DNA from: Dryomyza anilis
Taxonomy: Eukaryota; Arthropoda; Insecta; Diptera; Dryomyzidae
Direction of reading: 5' to 3'
NCBI GenBank assembly: GCA_951804985.1
Contig: OX638131.1
Coordinates: forward strand, 88,610,349-88,674,348
Length of the DNA: 64,000 nucleotides
Numbering within the stretch: position 1 is the stretch's first letter; every line of letters starts with the position of its first letter. Below, piece after piece: positions 30,501 to 45,500 of the stretch. The position numbers and the translations under genes are program-made. Under the pieces are notes generated by a model. That model had not been told where the DNA came from and made no database searches. It worked only from the letters and a program-made list of their open reading frames with translations.

Positions 30501-33500
30501 TTTGTCACAATTATATAGATGACAAAATGTGTATGTCAGAAAAAATATCTGACTAGAGTTTGCAGTGGACGACTACAACAGACAGTAACAATTTTCACAC
30601 AAAAGTATTACTTTATGCCGAGTTATATGCATAAAGTTTTTTCTGTTCTTATTATTTTTTATTTTATGTTTATAAACAAAAAGACTGAGAACTGTGACTG
30701 CGAATTGTGACAATGGAGATGAGTGACAAAAAATAAATACATATTTTTCAACTTTTAAATGAAAATTGACACTGCATGACGAACTAACTTCAATATATGC
30801 CTTCTGTAAATGCAACGAAATGTCGGCATGACGAGAGACAAACAGACTGAAATGTTGGACGGTTGGATAGATGCATGGATGAATATTGTATAGATATAGT
30901 TATGAATGTATAGATGGATACGGCTGGTGAGCTTTAGAAGCAACAGCTCCATTGTCATACTTTGCTTTATCAACTTTTGGAGATCTCAGGCTACAATTAA
31001 CAATTATACGAAGAAAATTGTTAATGATGATTTATGAATAATAAATACGTTCATAAAATATATTTTTTCTAATTTTCCTATTTATGAGTTATATTCATGT
31101 ATTATGTATAATACTAAAAAAAAATGCAAATTTCATGCATAAAAAACTAAAAATCACTATGTATTTATTATGAATATGATTTATAACTTTTACTAATTTT
31201 ATGAATAATACGTTCATAAAACATATTTTCTCTAATTTTCCTATTTATAAGTTATATTCATGAATTATGTATAAAACTAAATACACATTTCATGCATAAA
31301 AAACTAAAAATCACTATGTATTTATTATGAATAGAATTCATAAATTTTACTTATATTATTAATAATCATAACAGGCGAAATTATGAATAATTATTCATCA
31401 CTTGTGTTTCATATTGCATATTAATTAATGCGCAACTCAGGCCAGTTGTGAAAAATCACGTCGTAGCTGCAGTCTAAAGATAATAAAGTGTGTGAATAAA
31501 GTGAAAAATGTGACATTTGAAAAACAAATGTGAAATTTAACAGACAAATAAATAGAATTGATGTATTTTTCATTATTTGTTTAATGTTACTTTCCTTAAT
31601 AATGTTCCTATCCCATTGAGTTATTATATTTTCAAATGTGATCAGCCTTATCGTGAATCTCGGGAGAATATGCGATTCCCCCGAATTCAGTTCGAATTCC
31701 AATAAACAGCAATCGAACATACTTTGAAGTGAACTTTACAAACTGTCAAAAAATTAAATTTATTTTGCTGTTAAAAAATTAAATTGTTTCTTAATTCTAA
31801 TATACATAGCATTGCTTTTAGAAACCTGGCTGAAGAAGAGGATTATCCAATTTTTACTTTTATTGCATCAGATAACTGGCCCTGTTGTTGCTGATATTTT
31901 GGCTCAATCTGAGTTCCATGCCTTCCAGTATCATCAATAATTCCTATGCGAGATATTCAAGAACTGTTGAGGTAGCGTCTGTCGAGGATGTGATTGTTTT
32001 TGCATTTAATTAACACAAATGACTGTGATTCAAGAAGCCTTTCACATTCCACTTAGGACATCCGAATATGACACTCAGAAAGAGGCGTGGACAATATTTT
32101 TGACGATGTCCGTCTATTAAACGTATATCTGAACTTCCCAGGGCTTAGATTGTACGCTGTTTGGAGTTCAAGCCCGTATGATATGTGACCTTTCAGATTT
32201 TCTGAGACACTTTTACTGACGGCCCTTTACTTAACCTCTCTACTTTAAAACATATGAATAACGTACATCAAATGAAAGAAAATTATCTCACGATATGCAA
32301 TTATATTCTTCAATTGTAAACCTAATGACCTCTTTAAATGCTGACCGCAAATAAGTACATATTTGTATAGAATTTAAAGTCGGTTTAGATAGACTAAAAC
32401 TCCAATAATTTAGTGATAAAATGTCCGATGTAACCTAACCATCCTTACTGCTTTTTGTTTCAAATCATCGAGCAGTACCAGGTAGCAATTCTATTGAATG
32501 GACCATTATTTATAATTTCTAATTAATTATTGTTTTGACCATAAGTAAAAAAATATTTCTAGTAATATATAATGGTCAATAAATGGACAAACTCATGCTA
32601 TCATATTTGCGTTTTTCAATTCTCCGACTAAATTCAATGGAGTTTTTTTGAGGGAATGTGGAATAAAATTCCCAATTTTTTCACATTGCTGATCGCTATA
32701 TTATTCCCCTAATTTAATTTTTAAAGTTTCGAAATCATTGCCGTTAGAGGAGTATTTAATATGAGAATAAATTCGTGGGAGTTTGCATTCATGATAGGAG
32801 AATTGGGAATGGTGAATCAAATACGTGGGAATTTGCTTTCACGATAGGGCTGGATATGTTTCAATTTGTTTCGCATAATTTGGATTTGTTTTTCTATTTG
32901 CAGACTACGGCTATTTAGTACAATGTATGACATTTTAATCATGAATTATGAATAATAAATCATAAATTATGAATAAATAATCATAAATTATGAATAATAA
33001 ATAATAAATTATGAATAATAAATCATAAATTATGAATAATAAATCATAAATTATGAATAATAAATCATAAAATGAATTCCAGAACCTATTCCAATTAATT
33101 AAATTAAAAATTCAATTTTTGACTAAAAATTTTATTATTGCTAAAAATCAAATTAAATTTTTTACTATAAATGCAAATTTTTTCTAAAAATACAAATTTT
33201 CACCAAATGTTAAATTTTTCAATAAAAACTACATTTTTCAATAAAAATTAAATTTTGCAAAAAAAAAAAATGTTACTCAAAATTTTTAATATTAATTAAA
33301 TTTTTCACAAAAAATTCAATTTTTTAATAAAAACAAAATTTTTCAATAAAAATTCAATTTAAAAAAAATATATATATATATATTAAAAGTTTTACTTAAA
33401 AATTCCATTTTTCACTAAAAAAAATACAAATATACTTCAAATTCAATTTTTTACCAAAAATTCAATTTGTCACTAAAAATTCAATTTGTCACTAAAAATT

Positions 33501-36500
33501 TAATTTTCACTAAAAATTTAATTTTCAATATCTAATTTTATTTAAAGATTTTTGAAGATGTAAATAATAAGAGTTGTTATCACGGCTGGAAAAAATCCAC
33601 TCCACCAAATTTTTTTGGTTTTTATTGGATTTTATTGGATTTTTTTGGATTATATTGGATTTTTTTGAATTTTTTTATAAATAAGATAATTTTAATATTT
33701 TCCCTTCCCACCCTTGTGCTATCGAGAACTGCTGTATAACCCTTGATTAAAAAATAGTTTGTGGAAAAAAAATCACCGTCTTGGATCTGGAAGCCGTTTT
33801 CTTCCATACACTGAATTAGTCATATGACTGATCAAATCTATTTTGAATGTCTTCTTTATAAGAGGACAACTTTTCATAACCTATTCAATCAATATCTACC
33901 GCTTTAAAAATTGGCTTAGAATTGTCTTGAATTAAATCCATAGTTTCGGAGACTACATCTATTTAAATCATTAAATTATTTGGATCTACATAAAGGCCTA
34001 TGTTTTCTAATAAGTATGTTGGTTAATATATGAATCATTTCATTATCAACTTCTCCAGAGATTTCATCCAGCACTGGTTCAAATTATTTTCAAAAAATAA
34101 ATCGTGAAAAATCGTGAAAACCACAAATATATTTAATAATAATAGTTTGGCACTACAGTCCTATAAGAATTTAGGCCGACCCGAGTTCTCTCACCATTTT
34201 GAGCTGTGCGTGTTATATTTTTACTCAAAGTGGTGGGACCTACAGTTAACGACGAGTGAGAGCTTTTCATAAGCAATGTTTTACTTTCGTAGGTTTTCCA
34301 TTTACTGTCGAGAGGTAGCGCGGTATAGAAAAATGTGTCTATGAAAATATGTTGTTAGCCCCAGTTCAGGCATGAACCGGGGACCTTTCGGCTCGCAGTC
34401 CAACGCACTAACCACTGAACTACGGCTACAATTCCTAAGTTATAATTCGAAAAATGTACAAAAATCAATAAAATCAAAAAAAAAAAATACAAATAAGTCA
34501 AAAAATCATGGATTCTTTTAAGTGGATTAAATCAAAAAAAAAATCCGGATGGATTTTTTTATTACTTCAAACGCTGCTATTATTAGTAAATAAAATTACA
34601 TGTTAGATAAACCCATAAACTAATTCACATTACTTTATTAAATTTTAAATTATAATTAAATTTAATAATAGGAATGATACATAGAAGCTAATATGGACAT
34701 CAATCACGTTTTCGGTACATCTATAATTCAAAACTTGAATTAAAATATTTTTGTAAATCTCCCACATCAAAGTCAACACACATGCAAAAATAGCAAAAGT
34801 ACTACATGTTTAAGCTACTGAAAACTAAAACAATTAATATTTTAAACAAACAAAGTCTTTGTTGAATTGAGAATTTGCGTAGTTTAAAACTACGACCTTC
34901 GTAAATAAATTTTAAACAGTTGTTGCAGGTGTTGTTAGTGCTGTGGCTGATGTTGAGTGATGTGTGTTGTAGAGTGTTTTCTTCTAATTATGGAACTGGA
35001 TTAAGTGGATTATAGTTTTTTTTTTATATTAAATATAAAAAAAAAATGAAAAGTTTTCCTACGTAATTCAGTCAGTTGTTTTCAATGTCACAAAAAAAAA
35101 TTGCATTTGCACAAATGTAGCTACTAATTACAGAAACTAAACAAAAGTAGTATTTAACTGAAATACGTCATTTATGAATTGTTGGCGTTGAGACAATTAA
35201 AAAAAATTGTCCGACAAAAATGGACAAACGTTGCACTGCTGCTGTGTAACAGGAAGTTGTTGGAATTTTAAATTTTGTAAAGAAATCGAAACAAAATATT
35301 TAAATAAAAACTACTTGAAGCCAGGAAACCTTCAATTGACAGCCAAATAAAATAAAATAAAACTAAAACAAATCGGATATTTTCCAAGCAAATAAAATAA
35401 TTCCAAAAAATTTAAAAACTACACCGAAAAAAATACTGTATTAAAAATAACTAAAAATGTCTTTAAAATAAATACATATGTATTTGATTTACGTCTAAAA
35501 GCATATGTATTTATTTTTATTAAACTGATGTAGCTGTTTTTATATGGAAAATTACTACATAATTTAACAGCTTTTCTATATAAAATTTCAATACAAAATT
35601 TATAGAATATATTTTATATAAGAATTTATAATAATATGTAAATTAAATTATAATTTAATTTTTAAACTTTATGTATTATGAAGTACACGTATTTCAAAAA
35701 TAAAAACTACAGAGAACAAATACATACTACATATTCTGCAATATGTAGAAAACGAATTTCTAATACATTGTGTAGTAAAATCCAGACAAATTAATACAAG
35801 TGTATTAAAAAACGATCAACATGTAGTAGAACTGCATTTTTTTAAAACGAAGACATACATGTAGTATAATTTACTACAGTAATTTTTTCGGAGTATATAA
35901 AATAAAAATGAAATAATCTGACAAAGATGGTGTTTGTATTAAAAGCTGAATGACTGCCCTTTCCCTTTCCAAAATATGCCAGGAATACTTCTTCCATTCG
36001 ACAAAATTTGAATATCTGGCAAAGATCGAAAAAAACCCCTATCCCTTGGGGTGGCAACTTAGATTTCTAAACCTCTTATATCGAAATATTCTGGTAATCT
36101 GTCTTCTTATTTCACAAAATTTGGTAATCTTCAAGAAATCGAAAAAAAAACCAAACCCCGACCACTTTGAGGTGGTGGGGCCTATCCCTCTGGGTGGCAA
36201 CATCAATTTCTCTACCTCCTATATCGATTTCAACAACTCTAATCTGCTAAACGCATTCGTAATTCTATTTATATTCCCCTCAACTATTTGTTATAGATAA
36301 TATTGCATTTTAATCATATTGAAAACTATTTATACTATTAGTCACGTGTACCATTGACAGCAAAACATGACGTTTATTACAACAACAACAACTACAAACA
36401 AAAAAAATAAAGTTCATTGTAAACAAAACTTTGGCAATATTGCTAAATAAGCAAACACATGTTTAAATTAATTGAATTGTGTTTATTGTAAACACGTTTC

Positions 36501-39500
36501 GTTCAAGCGCACTACGTCTGTCATTTACATCTACAATATGTCGTACGTTTAACGAGGCGTTTGATTGTATGTTTAACGCACAAGTGATATTACGTGATCG
36601 GAAATCAAAAAATATATGTCAAATGTGGTAGATAATTGCTGAACATTTTTTTTTTATTTTCCTCTAATCAATATTATTTTTCCGAGATCCATACCATACA
36701 TCATTTTAATGTAACTGGAGGACGTTGATTTCCATTACATACTAATTTTATTAATCTCATTACAGTTTTAGAATAATAGCGTTCAAAGATGATGCCCTTT
36801 TCAGCAACTTTCCTAGTAGAAATATAATACGGTCATTAGCGGTATCTAAAGACTCAAATACTTGCCTTGTCATAACCCGACCAGTAACAATACCATTTAA
36901 AAATATAATGACAAGATAAGACCAGTTGGGAAGATTAGATCACATGGGAAATTTTAAAGTAGGGACATTTTATAGTAGGTGTTATTATAATAGTTAGGAT
37001 TATCAAAATTATAGTCGGTCTAAGCCGAATTCACCAGTAGATGTGTTTTATATGATCAATTTGAACATAAGTGGTCGGTTCACAGGTCATAATGGACTGA
37101 TCCTACCCATTTTCACTGACAGACAGCGTAGATATATAAGTAATCTAAATTAGGAGTTTCATTTATTTAGCTCTTCTAGTTTTTCTGTAATCGTGATTTC
37201 AACAGACAAAAAGACGGACATCGCTAAATCGACTCAGGAGGTCATGCTGATCAAGAATATATATACTTTTCCATTTCCGGAGATGCTTCTTTCTGGGTGT
37301 TACAAACGCCGTACCAAACTGAATATACCCTTTCACTCTTAGTGTAGGGTATAAATATAATGATCACTTCTCGACCATGACCCTAGTACACTCAAAATAA
37401 AATCTGTTTAAAGTACACGAAATCGTTCGTGTATTTTACGAAAAAAATTGGTGAAAATGGTCCACGAAATATTACGTAAAAAGCACGAAAGAATTTTTGT
37501 AAATTTATGATAAAATTACGAATATTACTTGCACGTATAGAAAAGATTTGTTTGAATATGCATGAATGTAATTAAGGGTTTTTCAATAAGAGCGCTACAA
37601 AAGTTTTTTCAAGTTTCAACAGGGGCGCTACAAAAGTAGAGCGACAGGGACAGCAAACGACGCCATATTTCTTGCCGCTCTTTTGACATTTCTCTTCAGT
37701 AAGGTTTGCCATTTCATGATGGAAAGATATACGAGCCAACAACGAGTTGAAATTATTAAAATTTACTACCGAAATTTCATCCGTAAACTACTGAACTCAA
37801 AATAGGAACAATAGATGGAACTAAAATTATTAGGTATAAATAAAATATGTGTAATAAAAATAAAATAAAAGTTTAGGTTTATAATTATATAATATAAATA
37901 AAAAAAATGTAATTTAAAAATAGGGATAAAACGAATATTGTGTAAAGAAGATATTAGCACTAAATTTACTATTTTTATATTAAAATTAAATGTAAACATA
38001 AATATGCTTACATGTAAATGTTTTTCACATTCAAACATATAAATGTTTGCAAGAACGCCGAAAATTATTCATTTTGAACATAAATATGTGTGAACGAAAA
38101 CAAAAATATTTTTGGCTGTTATTATAATAATGTTTGGCAATGAAATAATACTTTTGTTTGCATAATGCTCCAAAGATATATGTAATGCCTGCAAAATTAT
38201 GTTTGGGAGAGCCCTTTTTTTTGCAGCGTGAAACTATTCGTAGAATTTATCTACGAAAGCCATTCGTACATAATACGAAGGATTCGTAATTTATTGAATA
38301 TTTGTGTACTTTTTACGAATATATTTGTACATTTTACGAAAGTATTCGTACTTTTGATGATAGCATTCGTATATTTAAGAAACATATAAAAACAATGAAA
38401 ATGACGATTCATAAAAATATAAAAAATATGATACAAATTAAATAAAGTATTTTGTTTAAAAAAAACTCTCGATGAAAATGACGATTTATTCATAAACATA
38501 ATATGCACTTTTATAACAAACCGAACTCACACAAAAAACCATTTAAAATATTATAACTATCTCCGTAATACCAATTAAAATAAAATACAGCTCCAAGTTG
38601 CTATTTGACGCAGCAACTGATTTCTGTTTTTACTAATGATTCGTAAAAAACACGAATGTTTCGTAAAATTCTACATACAATCTTAAAATTTACGAAAGTA
38701 TAGTAATTTATTCTAAAAATGTAGAGCTTTTTCGTAAAATATGTTATTCTTTTGTAAAAAACATTGTAATAGAATATAATATAACGAAATTTTCGTAATT
38801 TAAACGAAATATTCGTAATTTCGTTGTTGTTTTAATTTTACGAATATTGATTCGTAATATATACGAAAAGTTCCTAAAAAATAATTTGGGAAAAAATAGA
38901 AATTGCATATGTTTTGTGTATTCTACGAATTATTCGTGAGTTTTACGAATTAAAATTACTAAATTTGAGTGTATAATTTCTACTAGGGTTTACTGTATAA
39001 GGAGTAGTTTTTCAGTGCACGTTTAAACCTGGTCTAAACTTTTCCACATTTTTAAACTTCGATAGTTCCTAATAAAAACGATCGAATGTCGTTAAATTTT
39101 ACAGACAGAAAGACAGCTTTTTATTCGTTATTATGATATTTTAAGTATTTTTGATATGTTGACTATAAACGAATGGCATCTAGTTTAAACTAAGTTTAAT
39201 TTCAAAATGTGACTGAAAAACTGAAACTTAGAGTACACGCACAGAAATAATATGGTTGCGACATGATCGCGACAACCATGATATGGTCTTTACAATCCTA
39301 CATGGTTGTCACAATCAAAGTACAGTATTTTCAATTTTAATTCGACAATAATAAGGTCGCTAAAATCATATTATAGTAGACAATTTATTATAATATGATT
39401 GTATTTCTTAAAAACCAAAATATGGTTGATAAGAACCATGTTATGATTACGATAAAGACTGCCACGAACAAAGTATTGTCAATACCAATCATACCATGAT

Positions 39501-42500
39501 ATAGACTGATCATAATATAGTAATTTATTATTTACAACCATTTTTTTACTCTCTCTTACTCACTTTGATGTTAGCTATGGCGGTGTGCAGTCGAGTTTTT
39601 TTTGTCGTGACAAAGTGTCTTTTAATGTTTAAAACATCATTATTAAAAATAAAATTATATCCCAAAGTTAAAACGTTAATTGTAAATGCTTAATATGAAG
39701 ACAATATAGTTCGAACAAATTTCTATAAATAACATTAACTGCTCGTGTTTAATACAAATGTGTACGACAAAATTCAGTGATTAATCGTGAGCTCGCGTTG
39801 TCAATTTCATGACGGTGACGCTGTACTTTATGGTCACTGTTGGTCACTGACAACCATAGTATGGTCACTGACAAGCATAGTATGATCACTGACAACCATA
39901 GTATGGTCACTGACAACCATAGTATGGTCACTCACAACCATACTATGGTCACTGACAACCATACTATGGTCACTGACAACCATAGTATGATCACTGACAA
40001 CCATACTATGGTCACTGACAACCATAGTATGGTTGTGTGAAATCGGCGTATGGTCACTGAGGACCATCGTATGGTTGTAGAAAATTGTACTATTGTCACT
40101 GAGGATCATATTATGGTACGCATCATTGTCACTGAGGATCATATTAGACAAATTATATGGTTTCCTACAACCATAACCCCCAATCATAGTATGATGCCCT
40201 TTAAATATGATCACCACAACCATGTTTTTTCTATGCGTGTAAACATTATCATGGTTTATTAATATTATTGCTTCGGACTAATGCAGTTTGATAAATTTAT
40301 TGAATCTTCTCTATTAGAGTTATCATGATCATGACCTTATTATATTTGTTCTGTAACTATCCGTGGTAAGGAGAAAATTTAATAATCATGATCCGTTCAT
40401 GGCCCTAGAATAATTTCTAAAAATTTGAATTAAAGTAACTCCAGTTCCGGTATGTTCAAATGTTTGCCAACATTTTAGACAGAGAGACACTCAAAAAGTT
40501 GCCTTTAACGAAATTAAATCTAATTTAAAACTAAGTTTAAAAATAAAATTAAAATACTGAAATTTCTAGAACCACTATAACGCAATATATAATAAAAAAT
40601 GCATTGCAATATTAAACAATTAATTAGATATTTAAATAAGAATACTAATAAAATACAATTAAATAAATAGCTGATACTTAAGAAAATTGTATACTTTCAA
40701 TGATAACTAATCAAGTTACTTTTAAGTTAATGAGATTTTATGTAGACAGTTACTATGGTCATAAAATATTCTGAGAACTCTATGCAATTAAAACTGCACA
40801 TTTCTATAAGATATGCACATAAAAATGTATATGAAAATTAATGTATACTGCATAATTGCATTTTTTTCTTTTAATTAACATGAAGAAAAAATTGTAATTT
40901 AATTAAACAAACTAATTAAAAATTAGAAAGTTAATACAAAAATTTTTAAAAATGCTCCCAACCAAAACAAAAGTCGCTCTATCAAATAAAATAATTAATA
41001 TTTTGTTGCACAACTAATATTTCGACAAATAAATCATAAGAAACACCATCACGCAAACATTGAGTTTTAAATTTGCATTGTCAATATTTAATGAGTATTT
41101 TGCACGAGTGAACGGGCAGTATTGTTGTCGATCATGTCCGTTCATTGGACATGAGATCATCTCGCACATTAATCGAACGTACACTCGACAAATATAAATA
41201 ACACATAAATAAAACCAAATCGATTGAACAACCCGATTTGGCAGTAAAGTATATGCAAAACGTATCATTCAATAATATTGAAATAAAAAAAATAACCCAG
41301 CGGGAATTGTCCGTTTTGAGCACAAAATCATTTACATTAAACGATTTGGGAGCACTACAAAATTAGTCCGTATGATTGTTTTCAGATTTAAGATTGTTTT
41401 CAGAGCACTCCAAAATATTATGCGCCAGTTCCTGCATATTTGGACTCAGACAAGCATGTCTACAACAAGCATGTTCTCCAAAAAATAGAGTGATTATGGA
41501 GTATAAAAATGACTGTTTTAAGAGTAATACCAGGCTCATATAGGGAACACATTTTTGTTTTTACAAATTAACCAACGCTCAGGGGATGCCATCTATTCGT
41601 GCAATGCACAGTGTTCATCGTAAGAAAGAATGATAGGTTGAAGGGAGGGAGTAAAGATAGAGTAGTATCGGTGGATGTTTGTTTTGAACTTGCCAATGTC
41701 AAAAATGTCGGAAAACAGACGGAGATTGTTCCATAAACATATCATGCGACTAAAGAACGAATTCTCTCTATAATGCGTGGTTCTGTTGAGAACCGAGTGG
41801 ACTACGAAGGGGTGGGCTTGTATTGATGCCCGAGTATGGTCTGGAGAAATCAGACCATGTATTTCCCTCGAACACTTACTGTTGTTGTACCTATAAAACT
41901 AGCTTACATACCCAAAAGTTCTTCGGTGCTCAAGAGAACCAATAGACGATAAAATATTTTCATCCCCTATTAAAAACAGCGCACGTTGTTGTAATCGGTC
42001 CAGGAACTCCAAAGGGGATTTTGAAGCCCCCTGAGGAGTGAAGTATGTCTTACACCGTTTTAGAAAACCGAGACACTTGGCCGCTTCTTTCGACACATTA
42101 AATATATGATCATTCCAACGGAGGTCACATTGAATGATATGCCAGAACGTCAAGAGCAGCAGATTCTGCAATATCCACAGAACCCATATTGATGGGATGG
42201 AGGGTTGAATTCATTATTTTGTTAGATGCAGATAAAATTGGGTCTTGCTTGCATTAAAATCAACTCTATTTGTAAGACCCCACTCGGAAATTGTTATAAG
42301 GTCATTATTGAGTGTGTCATTCATAGTGCGTCTTTTACTCTCAACCTACAAAAAGTTTGGATGCTTGTTGAACGAATATGAATGACAAATGTTACTATCA
42401 TCTGTAAATGAATGGATTGGATTCTGGGTCAATGACAGAAGGACATTGATAAAAACCAGAAATAGGGACGGGGATAGGAGGGAACCCTACGGAACTCCAA

Positions 42501-45500
42501 AATTGTTGGAATGTTGTTCAGAGAGAACACCATCCATCGCAACTCGTATTGAACGACCATGAATTACCAACACCATATGCAATTAGTGTTGATACGAGGT
42601 CACACCCGATCAAAGGCCTTGAAAATGTCAAGAGCAAAGGGTTTTTCAATAAGAGCGCTACAAAAGCTTTTTTCAAGGGTTTCTCAACAGGGACGCTACA
42701 AAAGTAGATCGACAGGGACAGCAAATGGCCTTACTGAAGAGAAATGTCAAAAGAGCGGCAAGAAATATGGCGTCGTTTGATGTCCCTGTCGCTCTACTTT
42801 TGTAACGTCCCTTTTGAAACCCTTTACAATTTCTCCACTTTTCGGAGAGGACCGCCATCAAGTCACCGATGAATCCTGTCCTACGGAAACCATATTGCCG
42901 GTCAGTAAGTAATTCGTTTCGCTCCAGATATTTCACAGGGTGGAAGTTTATTACGATTTCCATTACCATGGAGAGCGCAGAGCATATTGCAATAGGTCTG
43001 TAATTGTCAGTGTTCGTAGCCGCGCCCTTTTTCGGAACTGGCTGGACATTGGCAACCTTCCAACAAGATGGAAAAGATTACGCAACGGACAAGCCAGCGT
43101 TGACGCACACTTTTTCACGCCCGGAGCCTTTTTTTAATATAGAGATTTTCTAGAACAGTTTTAACTGCCCGAGTTCGAAAATGTATCTCCGACATTACAG
43201 AAGGAACAAAGTCGACAACGGGCAGTGGTTGGTTTCTATCTGAAAGCGTTGAATTATTTGCAAATAATTCTGCCAAGAGATTGGCTACCTCAACCGGTTC
43301 ATGTCTTTAAGATGTTATAAATTTTCTGAAACGTTAAAATACATTAATCAATTCGCGATATTGACCTCAGCTATATCAAATTTCTACTGAGCCTGGTATA
43401 CATTACATCTTCAATGATATGTAATGCATGAAGTGGTGAACATTAATATTAAAAAATCATCAATATATGTCTGTTAAAATGATATCGGTAATCGATTTTC
43501 TACATCTGACATTCCTAAAGCAAATTTACCCTATTAGGCTATGCATCATCCTGATAGTCTTATAACTGATCGGGTTAAGACAAAATTCAATGATCAAATC
43601 CCTAACAAGGTTCTAGAATAATTTTAACTAAAGGGTGTACACGAAATTATTTTTACTTTTTCTTTTATTCATATATATAAGAAAAACTTATAACACAAAT
43701 GAAGAACAATACTCCATAGTTTTTAAAAATAGTTAAAAATTTAAATTTCTTAATGGGATAGGACGAATATCCGTATCTTCCAATCCCCACCATCAGCCAT
43801 TGGACACCATTTCTTCTAACTTTTTTGATAACGCTAATACAACTATCGCTTATTTAATTTGAGTATAACAAAATTTCAATATTTTTCGAAGAATTGATTT
43901 TATATAATTCAAAAATTTAAAATCTGGACCTAGCTCAGGTCAGTTTGGAGGGTTACATTCATTTGAACAAATTGTATCATATTGTTCTATACGGGTTTCA
44001 ACAGTTCCTCGCTCGTTTATTTGGATTTTTCATCCATTGTTTTAGATTTTATTTGGAAGTTTAAATGATCTCTTAAAGAAATAAATATATAATATAATAT
44101 ATGATATATATATAATGTGAAATTTATTATTTTTTTTACACCTCTGTAACTGATTGTTGGGCTTAGCTCTAATCTTTACCTTCGCCGCAAATTAACAATT
44201 CATTAATACTGTTTTTAGACCTGATTCACATTTACTATTTAAGAAAATGGTCTCTCGAAACCGAATTGTAATATTTCTATCAGTTTCCCGGAATACACTT
44301 TTTCGAATTATTGTGTTGACGACATGTTCAATCACTTATGACTAAAAATTAGTTAATTTTTTTTTTGATGTCATAAATCAGAGAAGTATTTAATTTACGG
44401 AATTGTTTGAATTATTTGTATTGACCACATATTTGAATTTGTAAAAATAATTTCGTTTACATCCTTTAGGTATACTGAAACCAATAAGACAATTCCCACT
44501 GGGAGTCAATAATCACAATACTCACAAAACAATTTAGCAACTACTTAAATTTACTAAAATGCAAAATAAATATAGTGTTAAAAGACTAGTAGCTTCAAAA
44601 TAGACTTTCGTGTATAATTTTAGCAAAGCTAACTCTTAATTATAGTTAAGCCTTTTATTTGCTTAGCCAGATTTACAATTAGCTATTCTTCATCGCACTC
44701 TCAAGAGTGTCATTTGACAAGTTTGTTTTGAAATGCTGTTGATAGTTGCTATAAATATATAGAGTCATTGATAAATTTAAAGATTTTCGGTTTCTGAGCA
44801 TGTGGTATAAATGAAACGTGTTTTCTTCGTTTATTCAATATTTTTACTTTGTTTCCGAGAAATATTTATTTATTGAAAAAAAAAAAAATAAAACATTTAA
44901 TTATTTTTGCCAAATTTAATAATAGAAATTACGAAAGAATTCTTTGGTATAACGTATTTGTACAACGGGTTTGTATAATCGACGATTTGTAATGCGCACG
45001 AGTGGAGATAAATATTGGTATTATTAGATTGGATTATTTAAATCGAAAATATTAAAAATCTTTACTTAATTTGTAGCGTATTCCTACGAAAAAGAGAAAA
45101 TGTTCAATGTAGAGATGGGCGCGTGCCTGTTTTAGATGGCACGGACACGCCGATAGGTGACACGAACGAGCACGAGCCCGACGAGTAAAATTACAGGCAC
45201 GCACGAGAAGCACGATAAAACACGGGATTTTAAAAGACACGAAGAAACACGGAAAAACAAGACAAAACACGGAAAAACACGACATAACACGAAAAAAGCA
45301 CATAAAAACATGAAAAAGCAAGCGAAACGTTAAAAATAATACCGGAATCGTTTAGATTTGGAACCAGAATCGTTATTAAAAATGTGTTGAACGGGAACTG
45401 GAATATATATTTATTTCTGGTTGGAAAAATATCGATATTAAAAATATCGCAATATTAAAAATATTAAAAATATCGCAAAGAACCAGAATCAAAACCGTTA

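Noticed and set aside
34355..34432. A minus-strand tRNA-like structure
   Set aside because: A and B boxes are present but acceptor pairing is poor and the sequence continues into a repeated 220-bp body; it is a SINE head, not a tRNA gene.
39834..40223. Open frames on both strands reading M-V-V-S-D-H-T and M-V-T-D-N-H-S repeats
   Set aside because: They follow from a 21-bp near-palindromic tandem repeat, a multiple of three, inside a TIR element. No start context or gene structure.
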